Positions 11,370-23,906 of a stretch of DNA of 64,000 nt are shown piece after piece. The notes below the pieces were generated by a model. That model had not been told where the DNA came from and did no database searches. It saw only the letters and a program-made list of their open reading frames with translations. The position numbers were made by a program, and so were the translations under genes. The stretch is from the NCBI GenBank assembly GCA_022264855.1, contig JABYQU010000001.1:1922001-1986000 (forward strand), written 5' to 3'. Origin of the DNA: Lenzites betulinus. Its lineage: Eukaryota > Basidiomycota > Agaricomycetes > Polyporales > Polyporaceae. Within the stretch, counting starts at the first letter, position 1. Each line of letters starts with the position of its first letter.

Positions 11370-14300
11370 ATGGCCAACGCGTACATTGTCCACCGGGTCA
11401 TTCGCCGCATCGCGAGCTGGGCGGTCGTCGCCTTCTTCACCGAAATCCATGTCATAGGCGGCGAGAATGTACCCCGCGACGGGCCTATTATTGCGTGAGT
11501 ACCTGCCCTACTCATATATTCTCTTCCGCTCGCGGAGCGTGCGGGGTTGTGACTGCCACTCCCGCTTGCCGAGCACGTCCTTGTGGCCCCAAGTCAACAT
11601 GCAGTACCCCAGGCATGTGCTAGCGATGAGCGACGGTTCTCGCTATCCCATGCTTGTGCGAGAAGCAGCCCAGCATGCATGTGCATACGATAAACTACCG
11701 GTGTGCGCGTTTGTCACTTGTGGCAGTTCGCGGAGTGCCGCGCCAAAGTTGGTAGATCTCCGTCTCAGCTGCTGCGACTCAGCGCGCTCCGCGATTGCCT
11801 TTGCAATGTGCTTCCGGTGCGCATTTAATGAAGGCGAATGCCTCGTCTATCGCCTGCCGTCCACCCGCAGCCAACCGTTCGCCGGCTAGATCAGGTGTAT
11901 TCATAGCGGCACCAATTGGCCGCCATCGGCCTCTCCCGTTTCGTATAATCTGAACTATGATAGCATGCCCCCCGCAGCGCGGGAGTTATCTTCTTCGAAT
12001 GCATCCGATTTCTGACGCCTTCATATCCAGAACCTCGACTCACCATAATATGATGTTGGATCCGGCCATCCTGTGTAGGTGGCTGCTACGTCAATTCAGA
12101 TAGCCTGCTCATTCGAACTCAGCATGCGCTTTCCCTTACAAGCGGGTCCTCCATTATTGGTCAAAGGGTGCGCTATACCGAGTGATGAAGGTTTCAGGTG
12201 GACTGAATAAAGTCTTCTAGCGTCGTTATTTGCGAACCCCGCTGTGGGCTACATACTCACGTCAGCAGGTAATATTCCTGTGGACCGGAAGGCACAGGAC
12301 AAGCAGCTTCTCTTCCGCGGCACATTCCGCACTCTGGCTGCCGGGGAAGCGGTGGCACTGTTTCCGGAAGGCACTAGTTATACCGAACCGCATATTATGC
12401 AGGTGAAGGATGGTGCGGCATGGGCTGCTCTGGAGTACACGAAATGGGTGAAGGAGAATCCGGACAAGGTCAAGAAAGGGGCCGAGAACGTCATGATCGT
12501 CCCGACAGCGATTGTGTACACAAACAAGTCCAAGTACCGGAGCCAGGTCGGTCGACTCCCTTCACATAATTTCCTCGTATTGACCTTCGACGTTTCAGGC
12601 CATCATGGAGTAAGCACGACCCTGCCCCGGTATCCTCCCGGGGCTCACCATTCTTTTTTTTGGCAGATTTGGCCAACCTATCAGGATGGACGAGTTTACG
12701 GGACAGTTTATGTCCGGTAAGGAGGGGGCTGCCCGTCTGGCGGTCAAGCGTTTAACGGCGGTGATTGAGAGAGAGCTCACGCAGCTCACTGTCAACGCGC
12801 CGGATTGGTAAGTTCGCCAGGAAATGAAGTGCTTGACCGTCTATGAAACTTTTTGCCGGGCTAGGGACACGCTCTACGCGGCTCGGATGGCACGGGACCT
12901 TCTGTGGCCAGAAGAAAGGTCTATCAATCTCGACGACTTCGTGGCCATCTCACAGACGTCGGTATCTCGGGTGCTCCTCCGACGGGTGCGGTCATGCTGA
13001 CTCTTCCGTCCCGCAGCCTCGTCGACCTCTTCTCTACACCTGACCTCGTCCCGAACATCAACGCTATCAGGCGCCATCTCCTCACATACTACTCCCTGCT
13101 CGAGTCCACGCACCTTACAAACGCAGTCCTGTCTTCCCTGCCGCTGCCAGCCACGCTCGATCCTCGACAGCCCGTGCCGCTGCCGAGCCGACTGTTCACC
13201 CTCATTCTCCTCATCCGGGACACGCTCGCGCTCCTCGCCCGGCTTCCGTTCTCCATCGTGCCCCTCGTGATACACGCCCCGGCATATGTGATGAGCCGCG
13301 TAGGCGCACGCCTCGCCGAAGACGAGGAAGAGACCCAGGCGCAGAACAAGGTTGTCTTCGGGCTCCTGCTCCTGTTCATGATCTACCCCGCAGCGTTTTT
13401 CGTCGTGTGGGCCTTCCTCCAGTACACGCCCGTCGGCGCCGTCATCGCCCTCGGCTTCGTCACCCTCTTCGCGACGTACCACACCAAGCTCATCAACGGT
13501 CAGTCCCCCTCCTCCTCGCGCCCGCGCTCGCGCACTCGCCCGCCCGAGCCCCACCGCTGACGCCGCCATCTGCATTTGACTGCGCCCCTGCGCCCATTAG
13601 ACAACTATGAGCGGTACGTACTGTGCACCCGCAACCTTGCTTGACACATTGCTCACTCCGCACGCGCCTCCCCCCTCCAGCGCCAAACGGCTCGTCGCCG
13701 CCTGGCGCGTCCTCGTCGGCGTGTGGGCCCCCCGGAAATGGGACCTCTCCCTCTCCGCCGTCGCGCAATACACCGTGCCCCGCATCCCCCCCGAGAACCC
13801 CTGGATCGACCGCTCGAAGGCAAAGTCGCGCCCGACCACCCCCGGCGCGCACAGCGGCTCCGACTCCGCCGCCGCTTCTCCCGCGCGCGCCCCCTCCGCA
13901 GGTCCCGCCACCCCCCTTCCCGTGGCCGGCTCGAGCCCGAGCCCTGGCTCAGGCTCGAGCAAACGCCGCCGTCCGCCTACGCGCCGCGTCATCCGCCACG
14001 TCCTCCGCGCGCGCGTCGAGGCAGCCAAGGCGCTCGCCTCGCTCTTCGCGCAGCTCGCGCGCGCGCCCGAGGGCACGCGCGTCACCGCGTCCCCGCACCT
14101 CGCCCGTCTGTACGGCGGGCACATCGAGACCGTCTCTGCCCCCGTTGGCGAGGACGGCCTCCCTGCGCCGGAGCCCGCGGCATGGCGCAGCGCGCGCGAG
14201 GTGCTCGCGTTCCTCAAGGCGCGCGGCGCGAAGATCGCGGCTCTGGGCGATCGCGTCGACGGCGACTGGGCGGCGCTGAGCAGCGACGGGGACGGGGACT

Positions 14301-14371
14301 TCGAGAGCGAGCGGGCGTCGCCGTCGCCGGACAAGGGGGACGTGCAGTGGGTCGCGCCGAGCCGGGGCTGA
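11370..14371 (+). CDS. SCT1: Glycerol-3-phosphate/DHAP O-acyltransferase (Sct1/Gpt2 type)
   Basis: Ten exons: 11370..11494, 12031..12074, 12123..12167, 12221..12546, 12599..12609, 12667..12807, 12865..12957, 13017..13498, 13601..13613 and 13681..14371, giving 656 residues. The enzyme acylates glycerol-3-phosphate or dihydroxyacetone phosphate to start glycerolipid synthesis in the ER. Acyltransferase motifs appear in order: THHNMMLDP (H-x4-D), WSKASLFANPAVGYI, AGNIPVDR, FPEGTSYTEP, and VPTAIVYTNKSKYRSQ with EFGQPI. Two membrane segments occur late in the protein (VVFGLLLLFMIYPAAFFVVW and GAVIALGFVTLFATY), followed by a Ser/Pro-rich tail as in fungal Sct1/Gpt2. Intron 1 is 536 nt, unusually long, while two exons are only 11 and 13 nt. 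Yeast SCT1 and GPT2 are paralogues, so the symbol denotes the family. Confidence 0.95.
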
Positions 14372-14837
14372 CGGGTTTCGTGTTGCCTTTCGCAGTTAGC
14401 CTGTGCGTGGACGCAGCGGGCTGGTTTCTGGATAGGATTTCGGGGTTGGGGTGGATGTTGTCCAGTGCTCTTTGTTTTTGTTACGTGTACATCCGAGTAA
14501 TGGGATGCTGCCTGGTTGTTGCGGCGTTGGCCCTCATCTCATAGTGCCTCGTGGTGTGCATCGGTGCGCGCAGCGTCCACTGCGTGGAGGCTAGCATGCA
14601 TCTGGATGAAGTGCGTGTTTCACCAGGACCAGCCATAATATGGGTCTCGTTTTACAATGCTGTGCTGATATTACATGGGTATACACGGATGACTCTAGCG
14701 GTAGTATGCGGACGTGGTGTGGAGTACAATTGCCTGGGGACGAGACGAGACGGATGCGTAATAATGACGAGAGAGAGGAAGGGAAAACACCAGATAGAAT
14801 AAGTTAAGACGACAGTCCATAAACTTAAGATAGCGCG
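14372..14837. other. Convergent 3' intergenic segment
   Basis: This interval separates the stop codons of the acyltransferase (+) and adenylyl cyclase (-). It contains only short open frames and presumably both 3' untranslated regions. No RNA gene or repeat was recognised. Confidence 0.6.
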
Positions 14838-17800
14838 TCACAGCGGCGCAGGCCGGCAGAGCTCGAGGATCATGTCCCGGAAGGCGAGGTCGGGACCGCC
14901 TCGCTGCCGCTCGACGTCGGTCATGTACATGAACGCAAGCTTCGCGAGCGCGTTGTCCATCCGGAGCGAGAGCGAATGCAGCACCGTGGTCAGGTGCGCG
15001 TCCGACGACTTCTCGTCCATGACGGGCAGGTACAGGCTCGGGTCGTCATAGATGACGAGCGACTGCTCCTCGGTCGCGTCCGGGTCCGCAGGAGCCTCGG
15101 CGCTGGGCGCGGGGGCCGCCGACACGGAGACGACGCTGTCCTTGCGCGTGGGCGTCGGCCGGAAGACACGCGCCATCGCGAGCGTCTCGAGCCGCACGCA
15201 GAGCAGGCCGAGCTCGCGCATCTGCTCGACGCTGAACTGCACGCGCGAGCCGGACGCGGTCGGCGCCGCCTCGAACGCCTCGAGGCTCTGGCGCCCGGCG
15301 AGCGCTGCGGGGTAGAGGACAGAGAGGTGCTCGGGGACCTCGAGCCCCTTGAGCTTCACCTCGCCGACGGGGAAGATCGAGACGCCCATTGTGCGGATCG
15401 CGTCGATCGCCGCGGCGGGCTGGAGGAAGGACTGCTCGGTGGGCGGGCCCGACTCGAGGATGCGCGCGTTGATCTCCTTGATGACGTCCGCGCTGCACAT
15501 GATCTGCCCGCCCGCGGCGACGGCGTTCACGCGCGCCGCACGGTTTACCATGGGCCCGAAGTAGTCCATTCGGCCGGTGACGGGGTCGGGTTCGCACACC
15601 GGCTGTCCGCAGTGGATACCCATGCGCAGTGAGAGACCCCTCGCGAGGACTTTGTCGTTGGCAATGATCTCCTTTCCATCTTCGCACTCGAGCAGTTCGA
15701 GGGGCCAAGCGAGGTCGAGGAGCTGGGTCTGGACACTCATGCACCACCAAAGCGCGTTGAGGGTTGTCGGGAAGGAGCACATGAACGCGTCACCTTCGGT
15801 CTTGACCTCGTACCCGCCGCAGAAACGAAGAAGCCTTCGGAGCAGGTTGTTGTGCAGGACCATGGCGGACTGCATCCCCGGATTGACCTCCCACAAATGC
15901 GTCGAATTCCGGATGTCCGTGAAAACGAGCGCGAGGTGTCCTGTGGGTGGCGAGACCTCGTCGTCCAGCCTCGATATATCGCGGTTGATGATGCCCGTCC
16001 CGCCTTTGCGTTGCATGACTATCCGGATGAGCTCCTCCGGAAGGATGACAGGATCCGGACTCCGCTGCAAGTCGCCAACCTTCGGGAACAGGTCCGAGAC
16101 ACGAATGACCATGATCATCGTCGTCCCCTCCGCGCCATAGCTGATCGCGAAGTCGCGCAGCTTCTGCGACGCAATCATTGGGTCCCTCTCCTTGCGCGCG
16201 ATGTCGACCGCGGTCTGATACGAGACGTAGTCCCAGAGTCCGCGGTTGCCGACGATCACAAACTCGTCCAGCGGCGTGAGGTCGTACCTGAACACGTCCG
16301 GGCGCGGGTTCACCACAGGCAGGAGGTAGTAGAACCCGAATGATCGCGATACGTCGATCTCGTCGTTCACGAAACCCTTCGGGGACACCCAGCCCTCCGC
16401 CGCGCGGATACGCGCGATCTCGAGGCGGTCGAACGGGTCGTGCTTGCGCGAAACGAGCTGCGCGTTGCCCTGGCGGGAGATGACGGCGAGCGCGTTTCCG
16501 GCGTTGGCGATGTACAGCGTACGGTGGACGAGGTAAAGCACGATCCCGGACGCGCCAATCTTGTCGTGCACGGCCTGGTTCATCGCGGACGCACTCACGT
16601 GGGACATCTTGCGGCCAGAGGTCGAGTAGAGGTAATCGTGCAGGAGTTTGTTGAGCTTGAGGAAGGAACGACGCATCGCGTCCTCGACGCTCTCCGAGCG
16701 CGCGAGCCGCGCAAGTTCCTCTGTGAACACGCGCAGGAAGCTGTCGTGCAGGAACTTGGTGAGCTTGTTGTTGCTCGCGAAGTACGACGCGCGCCCAAAC
16801 ATCGCGAACACGGCTTCGTACGGGCTCCCGCGGAAGTGTGGCTGGACGAGGTCGATCATCGTCAGCTGGTCCGTCGCCTCTCGCGCCCCAAGCGTGTCGG
16901 CGATCCCGTACGCCACTCCGTTGACGTCCGCCATCGACGTCCGTACACGGCGGTCCTCGCTCTCCTCGGGGATGTTCGTCTGCATGCCGATTGTGACGTC
17001 CATCAGGCCGAGCATGCGCAGCTGCGTCAGACTGGAAAAGTCGGACAGCTGCTGCTGGTTACGTGACAACCTGTGGTTCATGTCGGGCTTGATCTCGAGC
17101 CGTTTGTTCCCCGACAGGTTGAGGTAGCGCAGGTTCGTGTTGAAGTTCCTAAGAAGGAACGGTCAGCCTCGCTATCCACAGTAGCTGCCGAAGCAGACTC
17201 ACCAGTTCCAGTCAAACTCCCAGTTGTTGATGTTGTACTTCAGCACGTTGCTACCCACGTCCATGACCGACAGCTTCGTGAGCTTGCTGATCTCGCGCGG
17301 GAGCGTTTGGAGCTTATTCCCGTTCAGGAACAGCACCTCCAGGTTCGTCATGTGTTGCAGATTCTCCGTAGGGATCGCCGAGATATGGTTCCCGCTCAGG
17401 TACAGCTCGCGCAATGCCGTGAGATTCCGGAAGAAGCTGCTCGGCAACTGCTGAATGTTGTTGAACGATAGGTTCAGTACCTGCAGCTCCTTCAGTAGCG
17501 CAAGGGGGTGCAAGGTGTCCGCGGTCAGGCTGTTCTCGCCCACGTAGAGTTGCTCGAGCGACGCGGCGAGCGCGGGCAGCACCGAGCCCGTGAGTGAGCT
17601 TGAAGAGCCCTTTCGGTCGGGTATCAGGCTCACGGTGCTGCCCCATGCATGCGCTACAGCGACGTCGAGGTCGATCGAGCCCGGCGGGAGGTTCCATGTG
17701 CTGATGACATTCGACGTGACATTGATGACCTGGAGGGAGGAGCAGTTCCAGAGGCTCATGGGGAGCTCGGACAGGTCGTTGTTGTGCGCCTCGAGCTTCT

Positions 17801-20800
17801 CGAGCCACTGCAAGCGTCCGATGCTGCTCGGTAGCATGTACAAGTGGTTATTTGAGCACGAGAGATGTTTGAGGTGCGAAAGCGCGCCGAGGCTCTCAGG
17901 AAGGGAACGGATGGAGTTGTGGTCGATGTGCAGTACCTCGAGCGCAGTGAGCTGTGCGAGCGCCATCTCGTCCAGCGCGGACAGCTTCGCGTGCGACAGG
18001 TTCAGCGTTGTGAGCGCATATGGAAGTCCGAGCGGGCCCGGGACGAGCGTCAGCTGCGTAATGTCGTTGTGGGATGCGTCGAGCTGCTTTAGGGACGGCC
18101 CAAACGACACGTCGAGCGCGTGCAAGGAGTTGTGGTCCGCGAGGAGTTGCTCGATCTTGGGAAGCGTGCAAACGACCGAAATATCCGTGATAGGGTTCCG
18201 CCGACAGTCCAGGACGCGGAGGCTGCGCATGTGTGTAAACTTCTCGGGGATCCGGTGCACCGAGTTTCCGACAATAATGAGATGCTCGAGTTGCGCAAGC
18301 TGACCGAGCTCTTCGGGGAGCTCCGAGAGGCCATTGAACGACACGTCAAGGTCGACGAGGGACCGCAGCTCACATACTACGGCAGGCATATGCCTGAACT
18401 TGTTGTTCGAGATGTTAAGGTCACGGAGCTCTCGCATATGGGGGAAATAGAAGGGGAGCTTCTCCATCCGGTTGTTCTGGAGCTTCAAGTGACGCAGCTG
18501 CGGTATCTGGTCAAGCCCGGCATCGTCGAGCTCCGCTATGCGATTGCAGGACAAGTCAAGTCGCTGCAAGGTCTGACAGTGTCGTACGCTCTGAGGGACC
18601 CTCTTGAGCGCCATGTGGGATAATCGGAGCTCGCGAAGCGTGGAACATGCTTGAATGAAATCCAGGGGGATCTCCAGCATCGGATTTCGGGAGAGGTTGA
18701 GGGAGACGATCGCATCTGCATGCGCATACAACGTGATGGGCACTGCTCGGAGGCTGCGGGATGTAAGGTCGATCAGATCGAATGCCTCGAATTGCATCTC
18801 GTCTTCCTGATAAATTTATGAGATATAATATCGCAGCGAGAAACCTGAAGACGTACCGGTGGTCCTAGCACGTTGCTCTTGTAGACGAACTTCAAGAGGA
18901 ACTGTATGTCGTCCGCACCAAGAAGGTCCAGTCCGTCCGCGACATCATAGCCAGCCTGCTCTAATCGTCTCCTAACAATGTCAGCAGGTCGCTCCGTGGG
19001 CGCAAGTATCCGTTCTACATGAATGTCAGGAGACGTCTGCGTCAATATCGTGCGAATGCGTACCCCGGCCTCGCTCCTTGAGATGCAGCCTGTGAGGCTC
19101 AACTCCCGGGTCCAGAAGCAGCTTCTTGTTCAGCTGCGGCGTGAGCTGCGCGACGGTGACGTTCAAGTCGCAGGATACGACGTGATACGAGTTATTCGCG
19201 CGGTATATCCGCACTTTATAGAGGCCCCGCGACTGACTACTCCGCTTCTTCTTCTGCTTGTTGTTACGGGCTTCCCGTGGGGGTGTTGTCGTGAGTTTCC
19301 CATGCGCGCTCTCTTCCGAGGAGGAATACGCCGTGATCGACTCATCAGCACCCTCCTTCTCGACGGCCCAGCTCTCCGGAGCAGTCCAAGAGGGGGAGCC
19401 CTCATCGAGGATCGCAGTCGGAGTCGAGCCCGAGACTGGAGGACGAGCTTTCGGCGAAATCCTCCGCCCATCGAATGTCTTAGCACCGGGGGCTAACCGT
19501 CGTTGACTTCCAGGTAGAAACGGATTGATGAACACACTATGCTGCGACGTGCTCGCGGAGCCAAACTGCATCGAGGACACATCCGAACTCGACTGGTGTG
19601 AGGACTCGAACCCGCTTCCAGGCGAGTTGCTCTCGGCGGTGGGTGGAGGGAGTGAGGACAGGTCCACGATGCCGTCCATCTCATTGAGATTCAAGTCGAG
19701 TTTGAAAAGCGACTTCGGCTGGTCGACAGTCGGCGTAACGTAGGACTGTTTCTTCTTTCGCGTACTGCGGTCTTTCTTTGTAAATGAGCCGGGGGGCGTT
19801 GTCGGGGTTGGGTGGAAGGACAGGTCAGGCGAATTTGGCAACGGAGGGGCGGGCTCTGCCGGTGGTCGGTCTGAACGCAGTTTGCTCAACGACCGTTTCT
19901 TGAACACGCTGGTTAGCGGGTTCAAGCTCTTCTTGCGCGACTCTACGGTACGGCCCGAGCGACCGGAGTCATTGGAGTGTATGCTGAGCGTTTCGGACGG
20001 ACGGGCGGTGGCAGTGGTGGACACGCTGATGCTGGAGGTGCTAGGATGTCGCGGGGATGTGAACGACGAGAACGACGGTTTGGTAGGGAAGCCAAAACGA
20101 TGATGTGAGGACTTGGGAGGAGGTGTGGGCTAGAGGGAACAAATGTCAGCTTAAGCTCAGAACACATTCTAAGTTGGTCCAATATAGCTGCGAAGCTCGG
20201 GAGCGCCGCAGCTAGAACGAACATGGTGAAGCTGGGATCCCGGGGACGATGCGTGGGTTGGGACATCGAACGACGAGAGGGACATGCCCGAGGACATTGC
20301 GTTTCCAAAAGGTACTAGAGGAGCACCTCCGGCGGGCTCAATTTCTCAACAAAGGAACAGCTTCACTTGCCCCAGCGTATCCAATTCCTGTTCTAACCTG
20401 TTCCAACTCTCGGCTTTCCTCTAAGGACGCTCAACTGTAACCGGACACTTGTCACGGACGTTTTGTATGCAAAACACATTCAGCGTAGTCAATGAGTCTC
20501 CTCGCAAAGAACGTCCTTAGAACATGCCCATAGCAGATGTCCGGCCAGACTTGAGTGCCCCTTCGAGCCCATACATCCCGCCTGAGAAGAATGCGAGATA
20601 AAGCCACGTACAGGTTCATCGCCATTGTTGGGCGTTGCCCACGGAGCGATCGCAGCGAGGTTGTTGTCCTCGTTGAGAGTGAGAGAGGACAGAGAGTCGT
20701 GGTCGATGAGATCATGGGAGACAGTACTGGACATGTCCCGCGATATGCGGATTGAGGTGGGGAAGGACGCTGAGTAGAACTCGGTCTGCATGTTGTGAGG

Positions 20801-20854
20801 GCCCTGGAGGGGAAGAGAGGACGGCGAGGATGAGGGCGAAGCTGGATTGGGCAT
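14838..20854 (-). CDS. CYR1: Fungal adenylyl cyclase (RA, LRR, PP2C-like, class III cyclase)
   Basis: Five exons: 20854..20612, 20129..19064, 19014..18857, 18806..17203 and 17148..14838; 1793 residues, all phases close. It makes cAMP for the Ras/Gpa-PKA pathway, which controls growth, mating and morphogenesis in fungi. Order of parts: a Ser/Pro-rich N-terminus; a Ras-association domain near residues 385-490 (LYKVRIYRANNSYHVV onward); a long leucine-rich repeat block (about 500-1045, e.g. LRHLKLQNNRMEKLP); a PP2C-like region (about 1100-1380); and a class III cyclase domain from about 1427. Both metal-binding Asp residues are present in LVFTDIRNS and KTEGDAF. Intron 1 is 482 nt. The start chosen is the first in-frame ATG; the frame runs on upstream without ATG. 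Confidence 0.96.
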
Positions 20855-21458
20855 GCGCAGCGCGGGCGTCGAGTGGGCGGGATCGGCGGGGTCGGGAAGT
20901 GACAGATGCAAGAGGAAGCGAGATGGCTCTGTCGCTTACGGCCTCCGTTCGGGCGGGCGTCGGAGGGAGGGAGAGCAGCGACCCAGAGGGCGTCGAGAGC
21001 GTCGAGGACAGCGCGGGCAGCGAGCAGCAAGTGGGAGCACTGGCTCTGGAACCCTTGCCTCATTTGGGTCAATTGCCTTACGTAACGCACCGTTCGTACC
21101 TCCTCCGGGCGTAGTTCAGTTGAGCTTGAACGTTTCAACGTCAACTTCATTAATGTTCCCTACTTACTACTACACTCTCTCTATCAGACTGTTGCTATGG
21201 CCTCGGGCCTGTGCTGCTCTGTGCAATATTCTCTTTGCCATCAGCGTCTCTTGTATACCCCCTCGCTGAGTTCGTCTGGACGGCTTTGAGCTTTACGGGA
21301 ATGCTGAGTGCCGCCATGCGCCGGGGTTCTTTTATTATCGGCTATCTAAGTCGAGCTTTCTGCTGGAGTACTTACCTGACGCGGACGGTGGGCAAAATAT
21401 TGTACGTGCACGGTACCGAGACCTACGTCTCCCGGTTACGCAGACCGAATGTAAAAAG
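20855..21458. other. Upstream region of adenylyl cyclase
   Basis: Between the cyclase start and the tRNA-His gene. It probably holds the cyclase promoter and 5' leader. No TATA box or other gene was recognised. Confidence 0.45.
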
Positions 21459-21540
21459 TGTCCCAGGGAGGATTCGAGCCTCCGTCTTCACGGTATTGTG
21501 TCTCCACAACGTGATGATCTAACCACTAATCGACAAGGAC
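21459..21540 (-). tRNA. trnH-GUG: tRNA-His (GTG) with short intron
   Basis: Read on the minus strand, this folds as a tRNA. The acceptor stem pairs GTCCTTG with CTGGGAC (one mismatch, one wobble) and is followed by discriminator A. The D arm is GAT-TAGTGGTTAG-ATC. The anticodon stem is TCACG/CGTGA with loop TTGTGG. The T arm is GGAGG-CTCGAAT-CCTCC. An extra 10-11 nt just 3' of anticodon GTG are read as an intron at the usual position 37/38. A run of five T (plus strand A run at 21453-21457) follows as a pol III terminator. The base before the acceptor stem is G, matching the G-1 typical of tRNA-His. Confidence 0.82.
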
Positions 21541-22676
21541 CATGCAGAGTCTTCATCAGATGCATATATAGTCAGCAGAGTACCCTTAGGCGACTTCCAA
21601 CTTCCTGACGGCATCACCCGGGAGTCCTTGAATGCAACGTACTAGCAGCCACACACTCGTTGCTAAAGCTCAGCGCTCAGGCCTCAGGCCTCAAGCCTCA
21701 GAGCTTAGAGTTCATGGCAAATGAACTGGCAGGTAGAATGTGTATCGGTAAGTGGGTTTGCAGTCGTAGCAAAAGCGACCGTTGTGTTAACATGAATATA
21801 CTCCATCCAGCTGGCTCTTTGCATATATATACCGTGACGTTGGTACTATCAATGCGATCACGGTCATGCCCATAGGGGGACTATAGCTCAACAACTCGGT
21901 CGACGCTGGGGATCTTTGTGAAACGACCCTTCACTACAAACTTGGGAATGCCCGGTCCCGCGCTGCTTCATGATAAATTCTCGACTGCAGCCGCAACTTT
22001 GAAGGTGCTCAACACCAAGTCCAGATAGCTCTGCACATAGCGGTGGCGAGGCTCCAGTCCATCGTGATGGCATGCTCGCTTCTACCGTCCACCACATGTA
22101 AGGTGCCTCGCAGAACTTTCAGTCCCGTGGATACCTCTTCTCTCATTTTGGTATGCACTCATTGGACAGAGGTCAACAACCCCTGGAGAACAAGTGGAGT
22201 TCGGAACCTAGGCTATTTTTTCGGCAAAATCGACGCAACCTGCTTTCATTTCCGTCCTCCGACGCCGTGCATCGCACAGGGTGATACAAGGTATGGCTGG
22301 ATGTATGCCTCTGTAGGCGAACTTCTCTGTCGAAGGTGGACGAGGATGCATCTCACTAGCGGTTCGTGCCTCTCGGCTCTTCTCGACCTCCGGTGAGAAG
22401 TGCATGAAGGCTTTAGGGGACCAACTTTAGTACTGCAGATAGTATGCTCCAGTTAACATTTTCAAAAACAGTGACAGTAGCGGGATGGAGTATAAGTAGC
22501 ACTCATCGTCGTTACCGACGAACTCACCAGTCTCCACCCGCGCTCATCCCAGGTCTGGTCCTCCTTCCTATCCTCACGGACGACGTTCGCTGACACCGCT
22601 CCTTGTGTCTCAGTGCGCGTATCACACCTTGCTCATATACTGAATCGAGCCCTATCTCCGTATTAGTGCCTTATGT
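21541..22676. other. Intergenic stretch, no gene recognised
   Basis: About 1.1 kb between tRNA-His and the decarboxylase gene. Open frames are short and unlike known families. A TATA-like box at 22491 belongs to the decarboxylase gene. Confidence 0.5.
22491..22496 (+). promoter_or_regulatory. TATA box of the decarboxylase gene
   Basis: TATAAG lies 186 nt before the ATG at 22677, on the coding strand, in otherwise mixed sequence. It would imply a 5' leader of roughly 150 nt. Confidence 0.5.
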
Positions 22677-23906
22677 ATGTCTGCCCGTCCGTTCACTTCA
22701 GCGAAGTCTGACTCTGATCCGGCTTTCCTAACAATCATGGCCGGTCTCAACCTTGTCGACGAGCTGCGGGGCTGGCTCGACAACAAACCGGATGTCAAAG
22801 TCAAATTTCAGGAGTCGTTCAACACCGCCAAAACCTACGAGCTCATCGAGTTCAAGAACATATCCACCCTGGGCGAATACTTCGACCTCTACGAGACTAA
22901 CCTGAAGTGGGTGCCGCAAGAGACTCAGGACGGGCAGGCCGTCCTGCGCACCATCTGCATGTTCTACTTCGTCCTCAGTCTTCCCCCTATCGTGCATGCT
23001 CAGAGCCCCATCCTCCCGTTCACTAAGCCGCCGTACACCTGGCTGTCCACGTGGATCATCCGCTATGCTAAGCAGCTGGGCCAGTGGATGGACAACGAGG
23101 ACTCGATCAGCGCCAACTCCCTCGCCAAGTTCTTCCAGGCGCCGAGCTACCACATGGAAGACTACACGGGCAAAGACACGTGGACCACATTCAACAAGTT
23201 CTTCGCTCGCGAGCTCAAGAAGGGCCTGCGCCCGATCGCGGACAAGGACAACGACAAGGTGATCACCAGCCCGGTCGACGGGACCTTCGACGGCGGCTGG
23301 CAGATCCAGAACGACGGCGTGGTCCAGTTCATCAAGGCGAAGGGCATCCCGTGGCCCATCGCCACACTGCTCGACGACACAGACAACTCCCAAGGCTACG
23401 CCGCCCAATTCGCAGGCGGAATGTTCTGCCACTCCTTCCTCCGCCCGAACGACTACCACCGCCAGCACGCCCCGGTCTCCGGCACCATCATCGAGGCGAC
23501 CCTCATTGAGGGCCTTTGCTACCTCGAGGTCGAAGTCGTGAAGGACGGCACGCACAACGGGCTCCCGCACCTCGGCATGCGCCGCAACTTCGACACCGCC
23601 GACAAGTTCGTCGCGCCCAACACGCCGGGCTACCAGTTCATCCAGGCGCGCGCGCTCATCCTCATCCAGAACTCGATGTGCGGGCTGGTCGCCGTACTCC
23701 CGATCGGCATGGCGCAGGTCTCGTCCGTCGTGCTCTCCGTAAAGCGCGGCGACCACGTTGAGAAGGGCCAGGAGATGTCGTACTTCCAGTTCGGCGGCTC
23801 GGACGTCGTCATGATCTTCCAGGCGGGCGCGAACGTGAGCTTCACGGCGAAGACCGAGTCCCACTACAAGTACGGACAGCAGATCGGCCTGGCCAACCCC
23901 ATCTGA
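22677..23906 (+). CDS. Phosphatidylserine decarboxylase-like enzyme (PsiD-related family)
   Basis: A single exon of 409 residues, intronless in an intron-rich window. The C-terminal half has the pyruvoyl decarboxylase fold signatures: NKFFARELKKGLRPI, ITSPVDGTFDG, FCHSFLRPNDYHRQHAPVSG (the YHR-H-P-G catalytic patch) and, near the end, YFQFGGSDVVMIF. In this family the proenzyme cuts itself before the Ser of an LGST/GSS-type motif and that Ser becomes the pyruvoyl cofactor; here it would be GGS at residues 373-375. No signal peptide, mitochondrial presequence or strong membrane segment is obvious, unlike classical PSDs. Fungal soluble homologues include aromatic amino acid decarboxylases such as PsiD, so the substrate (phosphatidylserine or an amino acid) cannot be told from sequence. 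A later in-frame Met at 22737 is an alternative start. Confidence 0.88.
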   Translation: MSARPFTSAKSDSDPAFLTIMAGLNLVDELRGWLDNKPDVKVKFQESFNTAKTYELIEFKNISTLGEYFDLYETNLKWVPQETQDGQAVLRTICMFYFVLSLPPIVHAQSPILPFTKPPYTWLSTWIIRYAKQLGQWMDNEDSISANSLAKFFQAPSYHMEDYTGKDTWTTFNKFFARELKKGLRPIADKDNDKVITSPVDGTFDGGWQIQNDGVVQFIKAKGIPWPIATLLDDTDNSQGYAAQFAGGMFCHSFLRPNDYHRQHAPVSGTIIEATLIEGLCYLEVEVVKDGTHNGLPHLGMRRNFDTADKFVAPNTPGYQFIQARALILIQNSMCGLVAVLPIGMAQVSSVVLSVKRGDHVEKGQEMSYFQFGGSDVVMIFQAGANVSFTAKTESHYKYGQQIGLANPI

